This document shows, one piece after another, positions 17,937 through 26,142 of a stretch of 64,000 nucleotides of DNA. Under the pieces are notes generated by a model that was given only the letters and a program-made list of their open reading frames with translations, was not told where the DNA came from and made no database searches. Origin of the DNA: Notoacmeibacter marinus (GTDB lineage Bacteria; Pseudomonadota; Alphaproteobacteria; Rhizobiales; Rhizobiaceae); the NCBI RefSeq assembly GCF_002238045.1, contig NZ_NBYO01000001.1:1-64000 (forward strand), read 5' to 3'. The translations under genes and the position numbers were made by a program. Numbering within the stretch: the first letter of the stretch is position 1; each line of letters starts with the position of its first letter.

Positions 17937-19087
17937 AGCGTGGCATCCGATCCGAGGATGGCGGTGCACTGGCTGGACAATGTGCCGCCATTGCCGTGGC
18001 ACAGCGCCAGTTCGCAGCCCTCGATCTGCCGCTCGCCCGCCTCGCCCCGGATCTGGGCGACCGCCTCGGCGATCAGGAACAGGCCGTACATGCCGGGATG
18101 GACGCAGGAAAGGCCGCCGCCATTGGTGTTGACGGCCAGTTCGCCGCCCGGCGCGATCCGCCCGTCCTCGACGAAGCGGCCGCCCTCGCCCTTCGGGCAG
18201 AAACCGAGATCTTCGAGGAACAGGATCGTGTTGATGGTGAAGGCGTCGTAGAGCATCACGAGGTCGAGTTCGTCACGGCCGACTTTCGCCATCTCCAGGG
18301 CGCGCGGGCCGCTTTCGGCGGCGGCCGTTGTCGTCAGATCCGGCATTGCGACAATGGAGCGGTGATAGTTCGCCGCGCCAGCGCCAAGGAAGTAGACCGG
18401 CTTGGCCGAAAGGTCCTTCGCCCGGTCCGCGCGGACCAGAACGCAGGCCGCCGCGCCATCGGTGACGAGACAGCAATCGGCCCTCGTCAGCGGGTCGGAG
18501 ATCATCCGCGCCGACAGCACCTCCTCCTTTGTCAAAGGTCCGCGCGCAAACGCCTGCGGGTTGAGATTGGCCCAGCCCCGCGCCGCCAGCGCGACCTCGG
18601 CCAGTTGCTCGCGGGTGGTGCCATATTGCGCCATGTGCCGGCTGGCCGCCAGGGCATAGGCGGTGATCGGATGGCGCGGCCCGTAAGGCGTCTCATGCCA
18701 TTGCGGTTCGCTCATCGAGACGAGTTTGCCGCCCGCCGTCCGCTGGTTGGAGCCGTAGCAGACGAGGGCCGCGTCGCAGAGGCCGGCCTCCAGCGCCAGC
18801 GTCGCCTGCAGCAGATGCAGTTCGAAACTGGAGCCGCCCACATTGGTGCTGTCGAAGAATCGCGGTTTCAAACCGAGATATTCGACGACGCTCATGGTCG
18901 GAAAGGCATGGCTGCTGGTCGCGGCGAAAACGCCGTCGATGTCCTGCAGCTTCAGCCCGGCATCCCGGACCGCAGCGATGGCGGCCTGGCCAAGCAGTTC
19001 CATCGCAGAAAAGCCGGGCGCTTCACCCATGCCGGCGGTCGCCATGCCGACGATCGCGGATTTACCGCGCATGGACGCGCCACTCAT
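17933..19087 (-). CDS. Thiolase-family protein, SCP-x/lipid-transfer type
   Basis: A 384-residue thiolase-fold protein starting at ATG 19087, which overlaps the stop of the OB-fold gene. An upstream start at 19312 would add 75 basic residues read in another gene's shadow. At the position of the thiolase nucleophile the sequence is STNVGGSSFELHLL, with no cysteine. C-terminal motifs NTNGGGLSCVHPGMYG and LCHGNGG remain. This pattern is typical of SCP-x-like thiolases and Ltp-type aldolases that pair with a DUF35 partner, and the partner gene is directly upstream. A retro-aldol or thiolytic cleavage role is inferred, and which one cannot be decided. Confidence 0.87.
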   Translation of the reverse strand: MSGASMRGKSAIVGMATAGMGEAPGFSAMELLGQAAIAAVRDAGLKLQDIDGVFAATSSHAFPTMSVVEYLGLKPRFFDSTNVGGSSFELHLLQATLALEAGLCDAALVCYGSNQRTAGGKLVSMSEPQWHETPYGPRHPITAYALAASRHMAQYGTTREQLAEVALAARGWANLNPQAFARGPLTKEEVLSARMISDPLTRADCCLVTDGAAACVLVRADRAKDLSAKPVYFLGAGAANYHRSIVAMPDLTTTAAAESGPRALEMAKVGRDELDLVMLYDAFTINTILFLEDLGFCPKGEGGRFVEDGRIAPGGELAVNTNGGGLSCVHPGMYGLFLIAEAVAQIRGEAGERQIEGCELALCHGNGGTLSSQCTAILGSDATL

Positions 19088-19464
19088 GCCGCATCCTCCT
19101 TCACCAGATCGAAGACGATGCGCGGGCCGTTGGGCGCCGTTTCGATGCGCGCCGTGACGCGCGCTCCGATGGTAGCGGTCTCGACATCCGGCAGGGTGGA
19201 CATCATGCGCACGCCCTCGTCCAGATCGATCAGCGCGACGTTCCACGATCCGCTGCGGGAGCGGTTGACCGTGATGGCGTAGATCGTGCCGCCGCCGCCA
19301 GCCTCGACCCATTCCAGATCGGTGGCGCCGGACGGCGCGGCCACGCGCGGCCAGAACACATATTCGCCGGTGCTTCTGGCGCGCTGGATCATGAACCGGC
19401 CTTCGGCCAGATAATTCTCATAGGTGGCCTGAGGCCCCGCCTCGCGGCTGCCGAATGCGCTCAT
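19084..19464 (-). CDS. OB-fold (DUF35) partner protein, no zinc-ribbon cysteines
   Basis: A small 126-residue protein of the DUF35 type found beside SCP-x/Ltp thiolases. The N-terminal part (residues 15-45, YLAEGRFMIQRARSTGEYVF, then WPRVAAPSG) aligns with the rubredoxin-like zinc ribbon of these proteins, but every cysteine is replaced. The OB-fold part follows (TIYAITVNRS, VALIDLDEGVRMMS). The ends overlap both neighbours by four bases. It probably forms a complex with the thiolase-like protein and helps bind the acyl-CoA. Confidence 0.83.
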   Translation of the reverse strand: MSAFGSREAGPQATYENYLAEGRFMIQRARSTGEYVFWPRVAAPSGATDLEWVEAGGGGTIYAITVNRSRSGSWNVALIDLDEGVRMMSTLPDVETATIGARVTARIETAPNGPRIVFDLVKEDAA

Positions 19465-19907
19465 CGGTTCTCCTCCGTCTTTTCCGATCCGTCGTTCCAG
19501 CCCAGAAACAGATGGGTCTGCGAGGTCGCACCGACGGTCTTGCCGTCATCCCGCGTGATCGTGACCTGCAGGACCAGCGTCGCGCGGCCGACATGGAGCG
19601 GCTCGCTCCGGGCGGTCAGCGTGTCGCCGATCTTCGCCGGTCGTATGAAGTTGGTCTTCGCCTCGACGGTGGTGTTGGAAATGTCGGCCGGGCTGTTGAT
19701 GAAGGCGCAGGTGCCCGCCGCCGTATCGGCCAGCGTCATCAATGCGCCGCCATGCAGCACGCCGTTGCGGTTCGCCATCTCTTCGGTGACAACCATCCGG
19801 CAGACCACCTCGTCGGGCGTGCATTTTGTGACTTCGATGCCGAGATGGTACGAAAAGTTCGATGCCGGAGGCATCTCTTCGACGCTGCGTGTGGGCCGCG
19901 CCGTCAT
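19461..19907 (-). CDS. PaaI-type hot-dog thioesterase
   Basis: A 148-residue single hot-dog protein. The PaaI-type core is visible: NRNGVLHGGALMTLADTAAG near residue 47, where the conserved HGG and following acidic residue form the active site, then NSPADISNTTVEAKTNFIRP. It would hydrolyse acyl-CoA esters that stall in the pathway and recover CoA. It overlaps its neighbours by four bases on both sides. The start MTARPTRSVEEM is the ATG within the preceding gene's stop. Confidence 0.87.
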   Translation of the reverse strand: MTARPTRSVEEMPPASNFSYHLGIEVTKCTPDEVVCRMVVTEEMANRNGVLHGGALMTLADTAAGTCAFINSPADISNTTVEAKTNFIRPAKIGDTLTARSEPLHVGRATLVLQVTITRDDGKTVGATSQTHLFLGWNDGSEKTEENR

Positions 19908-21076
19908 GCCCGGCCTGCCCGCTGCGCCAGCGTTCGGCGGGCAATGACGAGCTGCTGGATCTGGCTGGTGCCCTCATAGATGCGCAGCAGGCGGATGTCG
20001 CGATAGAGCCGCTCGATATCGTATTCCGCCATGTAGCCCGCGCCGCCGTGGATCTGCAGCGCCCGGTCGGCAATGCGCCCGGCCGCCTCGGTACAGAAAT
20101 ATTTGGTGCAGGAGGCTTCGACGATGGCCTTGCCCTCGCGGTCGAAGGTCTCGGCGCTGGCACGGACCAGCGCGCGGGCGGCGTGCAGTTCCGCCTGGCA
20201 GTCGGCCAGAAGCCCCTGCACGAGCTGGTGTTCGCCGATGGGCTTGCCGAACTGTTTGCGCTCCAAGGCGTAATCGGTGGCGATATCGAGCATGCGCTGG
20301 CTCTGGCCCACCGCCATCGCCCCGACATGGATACGGCCACGATCCAGCACTTTCATGGCCGTGCGGAAGCCTCGATGCAGCCGGTCCGGCCCGCCGAGGA
20401 TCGCGCTTTCGGGCACACGCACGTCGTCGAAGATCACGTCAGAGGTCTTGGTGCCGCGCTGCCCCATCTTGCGGTCGGGCGTTGCAACGGTGATTCCCGG
20501 CGTATCCGCCGGCACGATGAAAGCGGATACGCCATCGGCACCCGTCTTTTCCGGGTCGGTGCGCGCGAAAACGGTGAAGACGCCGGCGCGGACGGCGTTG
20601 GTGATGTAGCGCTTCGTGCCGTTGATGGCGAAATCGGAACCGTCCCGGAGCGCCGATGTGCGGATGCCGCCCGCATCGGAGCCATGATCCGGTTCGGTCA
20701 AGGCGAAGGACGCGATGATGTCGCCGCTGGCGATGCCGGGTAGCCATCGCTCCCTCTGTTCGTCGGTGCCGTCCATCACGATGCCCTGCGCACCGATCCC
20801 GACATTGGTGCCGATCAGCGAGCGGAAGGTGAGAGACGCGTAGCACAGCGTCTCGATCAGCCGCGCTTCCTGCGGAACATTGAGACCGATGCCGCCGAAC
20901 TCTTGCGGGACCGACAGACCGAACAGGCCCATCGCCTTCATCTCGTCGATAATGTCTTCGGGAATGGCGTCCTCTTCCTCGACCCTGCGCTCCTCTGGAA
21001 TAAGGCGTTCGCGAGCAAAACGGCCGACCGTTTCGACGAGTTGTTCAAAAACGTCGCTGTCCACTCCCGACATCAT
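19904..21076 (-). CDS. Acyl-CoA dehydrogenase (first gene of a beta-oxidation-like operon)
   Basis: A 390-residue flavin enzyme with ALTEPDHGSDAGGI at the flavin site, ITNAVRAGVFTVFAR in the beta domain and the C-terminal catalytic IYEGTSQIQQLVIAR. The start is ATG at 21076, with GGAGGA eight bases upstream. It heads the leftward operon and faces the divergent IclR gene over 87 bases. It would introduce the 2,3-double bond into the acyl-CoA made by the ligase of the same operon; the MaoC-type hydratase would act next. Chain type unknown. Confidence 0.9.
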   Translation of the reverse strand: MMSGVDSDVFEQLVETVGRFARERLIPEERRVEEEDAIPEDIIDEMKAMGLFGLSVPQEFGGIGLNVPQEARLIETLCYASLTFRSLIGTNVGIGAQGIVMDGTDEQRERWLPGIASGDIIASFALTEPDHGSDAGGIRTSALRDGSDFAINGTKRYITNAVRAGVFTVFARTDPEKTGADGVSAFIVPADTPGITVATPDRKMGQRGTKTSDVIFDDVRVPESAILGGPDRLHRGFRTAMKVLDRGRIHVGAMAVGQSQRMLDIATDYALERKQFGKPIGEHQLVQGLLADCQAELHAARALVRASAETFDREGKAIVEASCTKYFCTEAAGRIADRALQIHGGAGYMAEYDIERLYRDIRLLRIYEGTSQIQQLVIARRTLAQRAGRA

Positions 21077-21124
21077 CTTCTATTCCTCCAAGGCACCGTT
21101 CACCGGCTATTGCACTAGCAAAGT

Positions 21125-21142
21125 CATTCTATATAGTAAATG
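21125..21142. promoter_or_regulatory. Candidate IclR operator in the divergent gap
   Basis: The gap between the acyl-CoA dehydrogenase and IclR genes contains CATTCTATATAGTAAATG at 21125-21142. CTATATAG at its core is a perfect 8-base palindrome and the outer CATT/AATG also pair. It lies 22 bases before the IclR start. IclR proteins bind short imperfect palindromes in such divergent promoters, so this is a plausible operator for both the operon and iclR itself. Chosen by eye. Confidence 0.42.
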
Positions 21143-21163
21143 TAATTCTGCCAGAGGAATAAT

Positions 21164-21958
21164 ATGTCCGACGATCACGGCCACAAATTCGTACCGGCAG
21201 TCCAGAACGCAACGCGCATCATGCGATTGCTTGCAGCCCAGGGTGAGCCACTGGGCGCGACGCAGATTGCAAGGGAGACCGGGCTGAACGTTTCGTCGGC
21301 TTTCAACATTCTGCGGACGCTCAGTCACGAGGGCATCTTGAGCTTCAACAGCGAAGCCAAGACCTATCGTATCGGCATGGGACTACTGGAATTCGCCGCG
21401 CCCTTGCTCGGCGCGAACCCGGCGGACCTGCTCCGGCCGACGCTGGCGGCCATCGCGCACGAACACAGGGTCACGATCGCGCTTTGGCATATTACAGGCA
21501 ATGAGCGAATCGTTCTCATCGACCGCTTTACCGCGCCCAATATCGTGCAGGTCGTCATCGCGCGAAACAGCCGTCTGCCGGTCTTCGCCGGGGCGATCGG
21601 GCGCTGTTATGCGGCAATGCTCGGCCTTGACGAAGCTGCGACGCGAACGGGGTACGACACTGTACGTTGGCAGCAGGAACCGGGGTTCGATAGCTATTGG
21701 CAGGATGTGATCACGGCGCGGCAGACCGGCGTTGCGCGGGATCGGGAACAATTGTTCCGCGGTCTGGAAATCGTCGCCACGCTGGCGCGCGATGCCGCCG
21801 ACATTCCACGGATCGGTATGAGCAGCATTACCATCGCCGGTCAGCATGACGAAAACAGTCTGGAGAAGGTCGCCGACGCCTTGACCGACGCAGCAGACCA
21901 GATCGAGCGCTGTGTCTTCGGGCGAAACGTCGCCGATAGCACACAAAAAAGAAAGTGA
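21164..21958 (+). CDS. IclR-family transcriptional regulator
   Basis: A 264-residue regulator. Its winged helix-turn-helix is at residues 15-75 (PAVQNATRIMRLLAAQGEPL, then ARETGLNVSSAFNILRTLS) and an effector-binding IclR domain follows from about residue 85. AGAGGAA precedes the ATG. It is divergent from the acyl-CoA dehydrogenase operon and six bases upstream of an SDR gene on the same strand, so it probably regulates both directions. Inducer unknown; IclR proteins often sense aromatic or dicarboxylic acids. Confidence 0.9.
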   Translation: MSDDHGHKFVPAVQNATRIMRLLAAQGEPLGATQIARETGLNVSSAFNILRTLSHEGILSFNSEAKTYRIGMGLLEFAAPLLGANPADLLRPTLAAIAHEHRVTIALWHITGNERIVLIDRFTAPNIVQVVIARNSRLPVFAGAIGRCYAAMLGLDEAATRTGYDTVRWQQEPGFDSYWQDVITARQTGVARDREQLFRGLEIVATLARDAADIPRIGMSSITIAGQHDENSLEKVADALTDAADQIERCVFGRNVADSTQKRK

Positions 21959-21964
21959 GGCACC

Positions 21965-22885
21965 ATGTCTGTAACGAAACCGCTTGATGGAAAGGTCATT
22001 CTGGTCACCGGCGCCGGCGGCGGCATCGGTCGCGCCATCGCCATGGAGGCGGCCAAAGCGGGTGCGGCAGTCGTCGTGAACGATATCGGCGCGTCGCTCG
22101 ACGGGCAGAGCCAATCCAGCGCCGCAGCCGACGACGCCGTTGCGGCCATCGAGAAAGATGGTGGCCGAGCCGTCGCCAATGGCGACGATGTTTCCAATCC
22201 CGATGGTGCGCAGGCCATGGTCCGGCAGGCGGCCGATGCGTTCGGGCGGCTCGATGCGGTGGCCAACAATGCCGGCATTCTGCGCGACAGCTTCTTTCAC
22301 AAGATGACCTACGAGAACTTCGACGCGGTGGTGAAGGTGCATCTGTACGGCACGTTCAATGTCAGCCGGGCGGCGGCCGACGTGATGCGCGAACAGGGCT
22401 CCGGCAGCCTCATTCACATGACGTCGACCTCGGGCCTGGTCGGCAATCTGGCGCAGGCCAATTATTCGGCGGCCAAGCTCGGCATCGCCGCCCTTTCGAA
22501 GTCGATGGCGCTCGATCTGCAGCGCTGGAACATCCGCTCCAACTGTATCGCGCCCTTCGCATGGAGCCGGATGACCTCTTCCATCAAGGTGGACAGCCCG
22601 GAGCAGGAAGAACGCGTCAACCGCATGAAGGAAATGTCGCCGGAAAAGATCGCGCCGGTCGCGCTCTATTTGGCGTCCGACGATGGCGCCGACACCACCG
22701 GGCAGATTTTCGCGGTGCGCAACAACGAGATCTTCCTGGTGTCGCAGCCGCGCCCGGTGCGTTCGGTCCATCGCGGCGAAGGCTGGAATTTTGAAAGTGT
22801 TCGCAGCCACGCCATGCCGGCGCTGCGCGCCAGTTACATGCCGCTGGACGTCTCGGCGGACGTGTTCTGCTGGGACCCGATCTGA
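21965..22885 (+). CDS. SDR-family dehydrogenase, probable 3-hydroxyacyl-CoA dehydrogenase
   Basis: A 306-residue short-chain dehydrogenase. NAD(P)-binding TGAGGGIG near residue 15, NNAGI near residue 99, and the catalytic Ser-Tyr-Lys set in HMTSTSGLVGNLAQANYSAA with the following K are all present. The C-terminus is about 50 residues longer than in FabG and resembles the dehydrogenase part of multifunctional enzyme 2. It follows iclR by six bases with GAGG before the ATG. It would supply the (R)-3-hydroxyacyl-CoA oxidation missing from the facing operon, whose hydratase makes that stereoisomer. Confidence 0.87.
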   Translation: MSVTKPLDGKVILVTGAGGGIGRAIAMEAAKAGAAVVVNDIGASLDGQSQSSAAADDAVAAIEKDGGRAVANGDDVSNPDGAQAMVRQAADAFGRLDAVANNAGILRDSFFHKMTYENFDAVVKVHLYGTFNVSRAAADVMREQGSGSLIHMTSTSGLVGNLAQANYSAAKLGIAALSKSMALDLQRWNIRSNCIAPFAWSRMTSSIKVDSPEQEERVNRMKEMSPEKIAPVALYLASDDGADTTGQIFAVRNNEIFLVSQPRPVRSVHRGEGWNFESVRSHAMPALRASYMPLDVSADVFCWDPI

Positions 22886-23042
22886 GCCATTCCGCCGGCG
22901 ACAACCAGTAGAACGCCCTTGGCCTAGCCATATCGTTTCGGCATGTCTGTAAGGCCATTCAGATATTTGATTTATGCGATGCCGGAACGGATGATCGCGC
23001 GACGTTTTTTCGTTGCGAACCAGACCGTTCCGGGAGGCTGCA

Positions 23043-24206
23043 TTGCGCCAGCAGGAGACAGACGATCACCAGGACATCCGGGACGCGGTGCGGGCGCTCT
23101 GCGCCGAGTTTCCCGACGAGTACCATCGCCGCATCGACGAGCAGCGCACCTATCCGGAAGAATTCGTCGATGCGCTGACGAAGGCCGGCTGGATGGCCGC
23201 GCTCATTCCGGAAGATTATGGCGGCTCGGGCCTTGGCCTGACCGAGGCGGCGGTGATCATGGAGGAAATCAACCGGGCGGGCGGCAATTCCGGGGCCTGC
23301 CACGGCCAGATGTACAATATGAACACCTTGGTCCGGCATGGATCGGAGGAGCAGCGTCGGACATATCTGCCGAAGATCGCGGCGGGCGAACTGCGCCTGC
23401 AGTCGATGGGCGTGACGGAGCCGACGACCGGAACGGACACAACGCAACTCAAGACCACGGCCGTCAAGAAGGGCGACAAATATGTCGTCAACGGCCAGAA
23501 GGTCTGGATCAGTCGGGTCCAGCATTCCGATCTGATGATCCTGCTGGCCCGGACCACGCCGCTTTCGGAAGTGAAGAAGAAATTGGAGGGGCTGTCGATC
23601 TTTCTGGTCGATATCGAAGATGCCATGCGCTCCGGCATGACGGTTCAGCCGATCCCCAATATGGTCAATCATGAGACGAACGAGCTGTTCTTCGACAATC
23701 TGGAAATCCCCGAAGAGAACCTTATCGGCGAAGAGGGCAAGGGGTTCAAATATATCCTGACCGGCCTCAATGCAGAGCGCACGCTGATCGCCGCCGAATG
23801 TATCGGCGATGGCTACTGGTTCACCGAACGGATCGTGAAATACGCCAGCGAGCGCAACGTCTTCGGACGCGCCATCGGGCAGAACCAGGGCGTGCAGTTC
23901 CCCATCGCCGAAGCCTATATCGAGATCGAGGCGGCCAATCTGATGTGCCGCAAGGCCTGCGCCCTCTACGATGCGGGCGAACCATGCGGCGCGGAAGCCA
24001 ATATGGCGAAATATCTGGCTGCCAAGGCGTCATGGGAAGCGGCCAATGCCTGCATCCAGTTCCATGGCGGCTTCGGCTTCGCCTGCGAATACGATGTGGA
24101 GCGCAAGTTCCGCGAGACGCGGCTCTACCAGGTCGCGCCGATCTCCACCAATCTGATCCTCTCCTACGTCGCCGAACACGTGCTCGGCCTGCCAAGGTCG
24201 TTCTGA
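23043..24206 (+). CDS. Acyl-CoA dehydrogenase with altered C-terminal catalytic motif
   Basis: An acyl-CoA dehydrogenase of 387 residues if the TTG at 23043 is used. GGGAGG ends five bases before it, so it is preferred over the in-frame TTG at 23013. Flavin motif MGVTEPTTGTD and the WISRVQHSDLM beta-domain segment are clear. Where most members have YEGT-S-x-I, this one reads LYQVAPISTNLIL, so the usual catalytic glutamate is absent. Its stop overlaps the next gene's ATG (TGATG). The same family occurs beside itaconate genes in Pseudomonas aeruginosa (PA0879 type). Reaction uncertain. Confidence 0.85.
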   Translation: MRQQETDDHQDIRDAVRALCAEFPDEYHRRIDEQRTYPEEFVDALTKAGWMAALIPEDYGGSGLGLTEAAVIMEEINRAGGNSGACHGQMYNMNTLVRHGSEEQRRTYLPKIAAGELRLQSMGVTEPTTGTDTTQLKTTAVKKGDKYVVNGQKVWISRVQHSDLMILLARTTPLSEVKKKLEGLSIFLVDIEDAMRSGMTVQPIPNMVNHETNELFFDNLEIPEENLIGEEGKGFKYILTGLNAERTLIAAECIGDGYWFTERIVKYASERNVFGRAIGQNQGVQFPIAEAYIEIEAANLMCRKACALYDAGEPCGAEANMAKYLAAKASWEAANACIQFHGGFGFACEYDVERKFRETRLYQVAPISTNLILSYVAEHVLGLPRSF

Positions 24207-25300
24207 TGCGACCGCTGGAAGGCATCAGGGTCGTCTCCATCGAGCAGGCGGTCGCCGCGCCGTTCTGCACGTCGCGGCTGGCCGATGCGGGGGCTGAAGT
24301 CATCAAGATCGAGCGGCCGGAGGGCGATTTCGCCCGCGGCTATGACGATGCGGCGAAGGGCCAGTCCAGCTATTTCGTCTGGCTCAATCGCGGCAAGACC
24401 TCCGTGACGCTCGATCTCGTTTCGCCGGGCGGCGAGGCCGAACTGGCGCGTCTGATTGCCGATGCGGACATCGTGGTGCAGAATCTCAAACGCGGGGCGC
24501 TTGAGCGGCTCGGTTTCGATTTCGACCGGCTGACGAAAGACGATCCGAAACTGATCTGCTGTTCGATATCCGGCTATGGTGAAAACGGGCCAATGGCTGA
24601 TCGCAAAGCTTACGATCTGCTCGTCCAGGCCGAATCCGGCCTGTGCTCGATCACTGGCGGGCCGTCTGAGCCCTCCCGTGTCGGCATTTCGCTCGTCGAT
24701 ATCGCAACCGGAGCCACCGCCCATTCGGCCATTCTCGAAGCGCTTGTCCGGCGCGGCGCGACCGGCAAGGGCGCCAACATCTCCATTTCAATGTTCGATG
24801 TGATGGCCGATTGGCTGACGGTGCCGCTTCTCAACCATGAGGGCGGACGCACTCCGCGACGGATCGGCATGGCGCATCCCTCCATCGCGCCTTACGGCGT
24901 CTTCACCGCCAGGGACGGCATGCAGATCCTGCTTTCGGTGCAGAGCGACCGCGAATGGAAAAAGCTCTGCGCGATCTTTCTGGGCGCGCCGGATCTCGGA
25001 ACGGACCCGCGTTTCGCCACCAATGTCGCGCGGATGGAGCGGCGCGCCGAGACCGATGCGCTCGTTGCCGAAGGTTTTGCCCGGCGAAGCGGCGAAGAGG
25101 CGATGGCCGCGCTGATCGAGGCGGATGTCGCGCTGGCAGCCGTCAACGACATGGCGGGACTTTCCGTCCATCCTCATCTGCGGCGGATCAGCGTCGACAC
25201 GCCGAACGGGCCGGTGTCCTACCCGGCGCCGGCGCCGGTCTGGCAGGACGATACGCCCGAATACGGGCCGGTGCCCGCGCTCAAGCCGCTGGAAAGGTAG
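24206..25300 (+). CDS. Family III (CaiB/BaiF) CoA transferase, candidate itaconate CoA-transferase
   Basis: A 364-residue family III CoA transferase: MRPLEGIRVVSIEQAVAAPF at the start, GAEVIKIERPEGDFAR, LNRGKTSVTLDL, and the AYDLLVQAESGL motif whose aspartate (D137) is probably the catalytic one. The start ATG at 24206 overlaps the preceding stop; the longer in-frame extension back to 23798 is a shadow of the dehydrogenase. With the hydratase and CitE-type lyase downstream it fits the succinyl-CoA:itaconate (or mesaconate/citramalate) CoA-transferase role. The substrate is inferred from gene order. Confidence 0.88.
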   Translation: MRPLEGIRVVSIEQAVAAPFCTSRLADAGAEVIKIERPEGDFARGYDDAAKGQSSYFVWLNRGKTSVTLDLVSPGGEAELARLIADADIVVQNLKRGALERLGFDFDRLTKDDPKLICCSISGYGENGPMADRKAYDLLVQAESGLCSITGGPSEPSRVGISLVDIATGATAHSAILEALVRRGATGKGANISISMFDVMADWLTVPLLNHEGGRTPRRIGMAHPSIAPYGVFTARDGMQILLSVQSDREWKKLCAIFLGAPDLGTDPRFATNVARMERRAETDALVAEGFARRSGEEAMAALIEADVALAAVNDMAGLSVHPHLRRISVDTPNGPVSYPAPAPVWQDDTPEYGPVPALKPLER

Positions 25301-25302
25301 CC

Positions 25303-26142
25303 ATGGAAATCGATCTGGATCATCTGCGCGGATGGATCGGACGGGAGGAAACGGCCTCGGAAGTGCTGACAGCTGCCCTGGTCGCGCGGTTCAACGCCAC
25401 GCTGGACCGCGAAGGCCCGACGCAGGACGGCGCGGATGCGCCGCTCCTCATCCATCTGTGTCTGTGCCAGCCCGCCGTGCCGACGTCCACGCTGGGGGCG
25501 GACGGCCATCCGCCGCGCGGCGGCTTTCTGCCACCAGTCGCCCTGCCCCGCCGCATGTGGGCCGGTGGAGACTTCACGTTCCATTCCGCGCCGCGCATCG
25601 GCGAAACGGTGACGCGCCGGTCCGTGATCGACGATCTGACGGTCAAGGAGGGCCGCTCCGGCACGCTCTGCTTCGTCAGGGTCGTCCATCACATCGCGTC
25701 CGACGGTCGGGCGGTCGTCACGGAACGTCAGGACATCGTCTATCGCGGTGCCGACAAGGCCACCGGCGAAGGCAAGGCCGCCGCGCCCGCGGCTGGCCAG
25801 GGCGAGGCGCACCGCAGGATCGCCGCCTCCCCGATCCTGCTCTTCCGCTACTCCGCGCTGACCTTCAACAGCCACCGCATTCATTACGACGAGCCCTATG
25901 TCACCGGGGTCGAGCACTATCCGGGTCTCGTCGTCCATGGCCCCCTACAGGCGATGCTGCTCGCGCAATATGCCGAAGAACTCAAGGGGCGCGCCCCGGC
26001 GCAATACAGCTTCCGCAGTGCCGCGCCGATTTTTGCCGGCGTCGACTTTGCGATCAATGCGGATGAGAACGGCGACGCGCTCCGGCTCTGGACGGCGTCA
26101 ACGGGCGGTCCCATCGCCATGGAAGCACGAGCCGAATGGTAG
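25303..26142 (+). CDS. HTD2/FAS1-like hydratase, candidate itaconyl-CoA / mesaconyl-C4-CoA hydratase
   Basis: A 279-residue double hot-dog protein starting at ATG 25303, two bases after the transferase stop. The N-terminal half (PRRMWAGGDFTFHSAPRIGE) is the FAS1-like dehydratase domain. The C-terminal half holds FNSHRIHYDEPYVTGVEHYP and LVVHGPLQAMLLA, the hydratase motif of the mesaconyl-C4-CoA and itaconyl-CoA hydratase group. It would hydrate itaconyl-CoA to citramalyl-CoA. It overlaps the next gene by seven bases. Confidence 0.85.
   Translation: MEIDLDHLRGWIGREETASEVLTAALVARFNATLDREGPTQDGADAPLLIHLCLCQPAVPTSTLGADGHPPRGGFLPPVALPRRMWAGGDFTFHSAPRIGETVTRRSVIDDLTVKEGRSGTLCFVRVVHHIASDGRAVVTERQDIVYRGADKATGEGKAAAPAAGQGEAHRRIAASPILLFRYSALTFNSHRIHYDEPYVTGVEHYPGLVVHGPLQAMLLAQYAEELKGRAPAQYSFRSAAPIFAGVDFAINADENGDALRLWTASTGGPIAMEARAEW

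Noticed and set aside
15816..18002. Longer start at 18002 for the acyl-CoA ligase
   Set aside because: The extra 22 residues are a frame shadow of the thiolase gene, while ATG at 17936 overlaps the thiolase stop and begins a normal CoA-binding domain.
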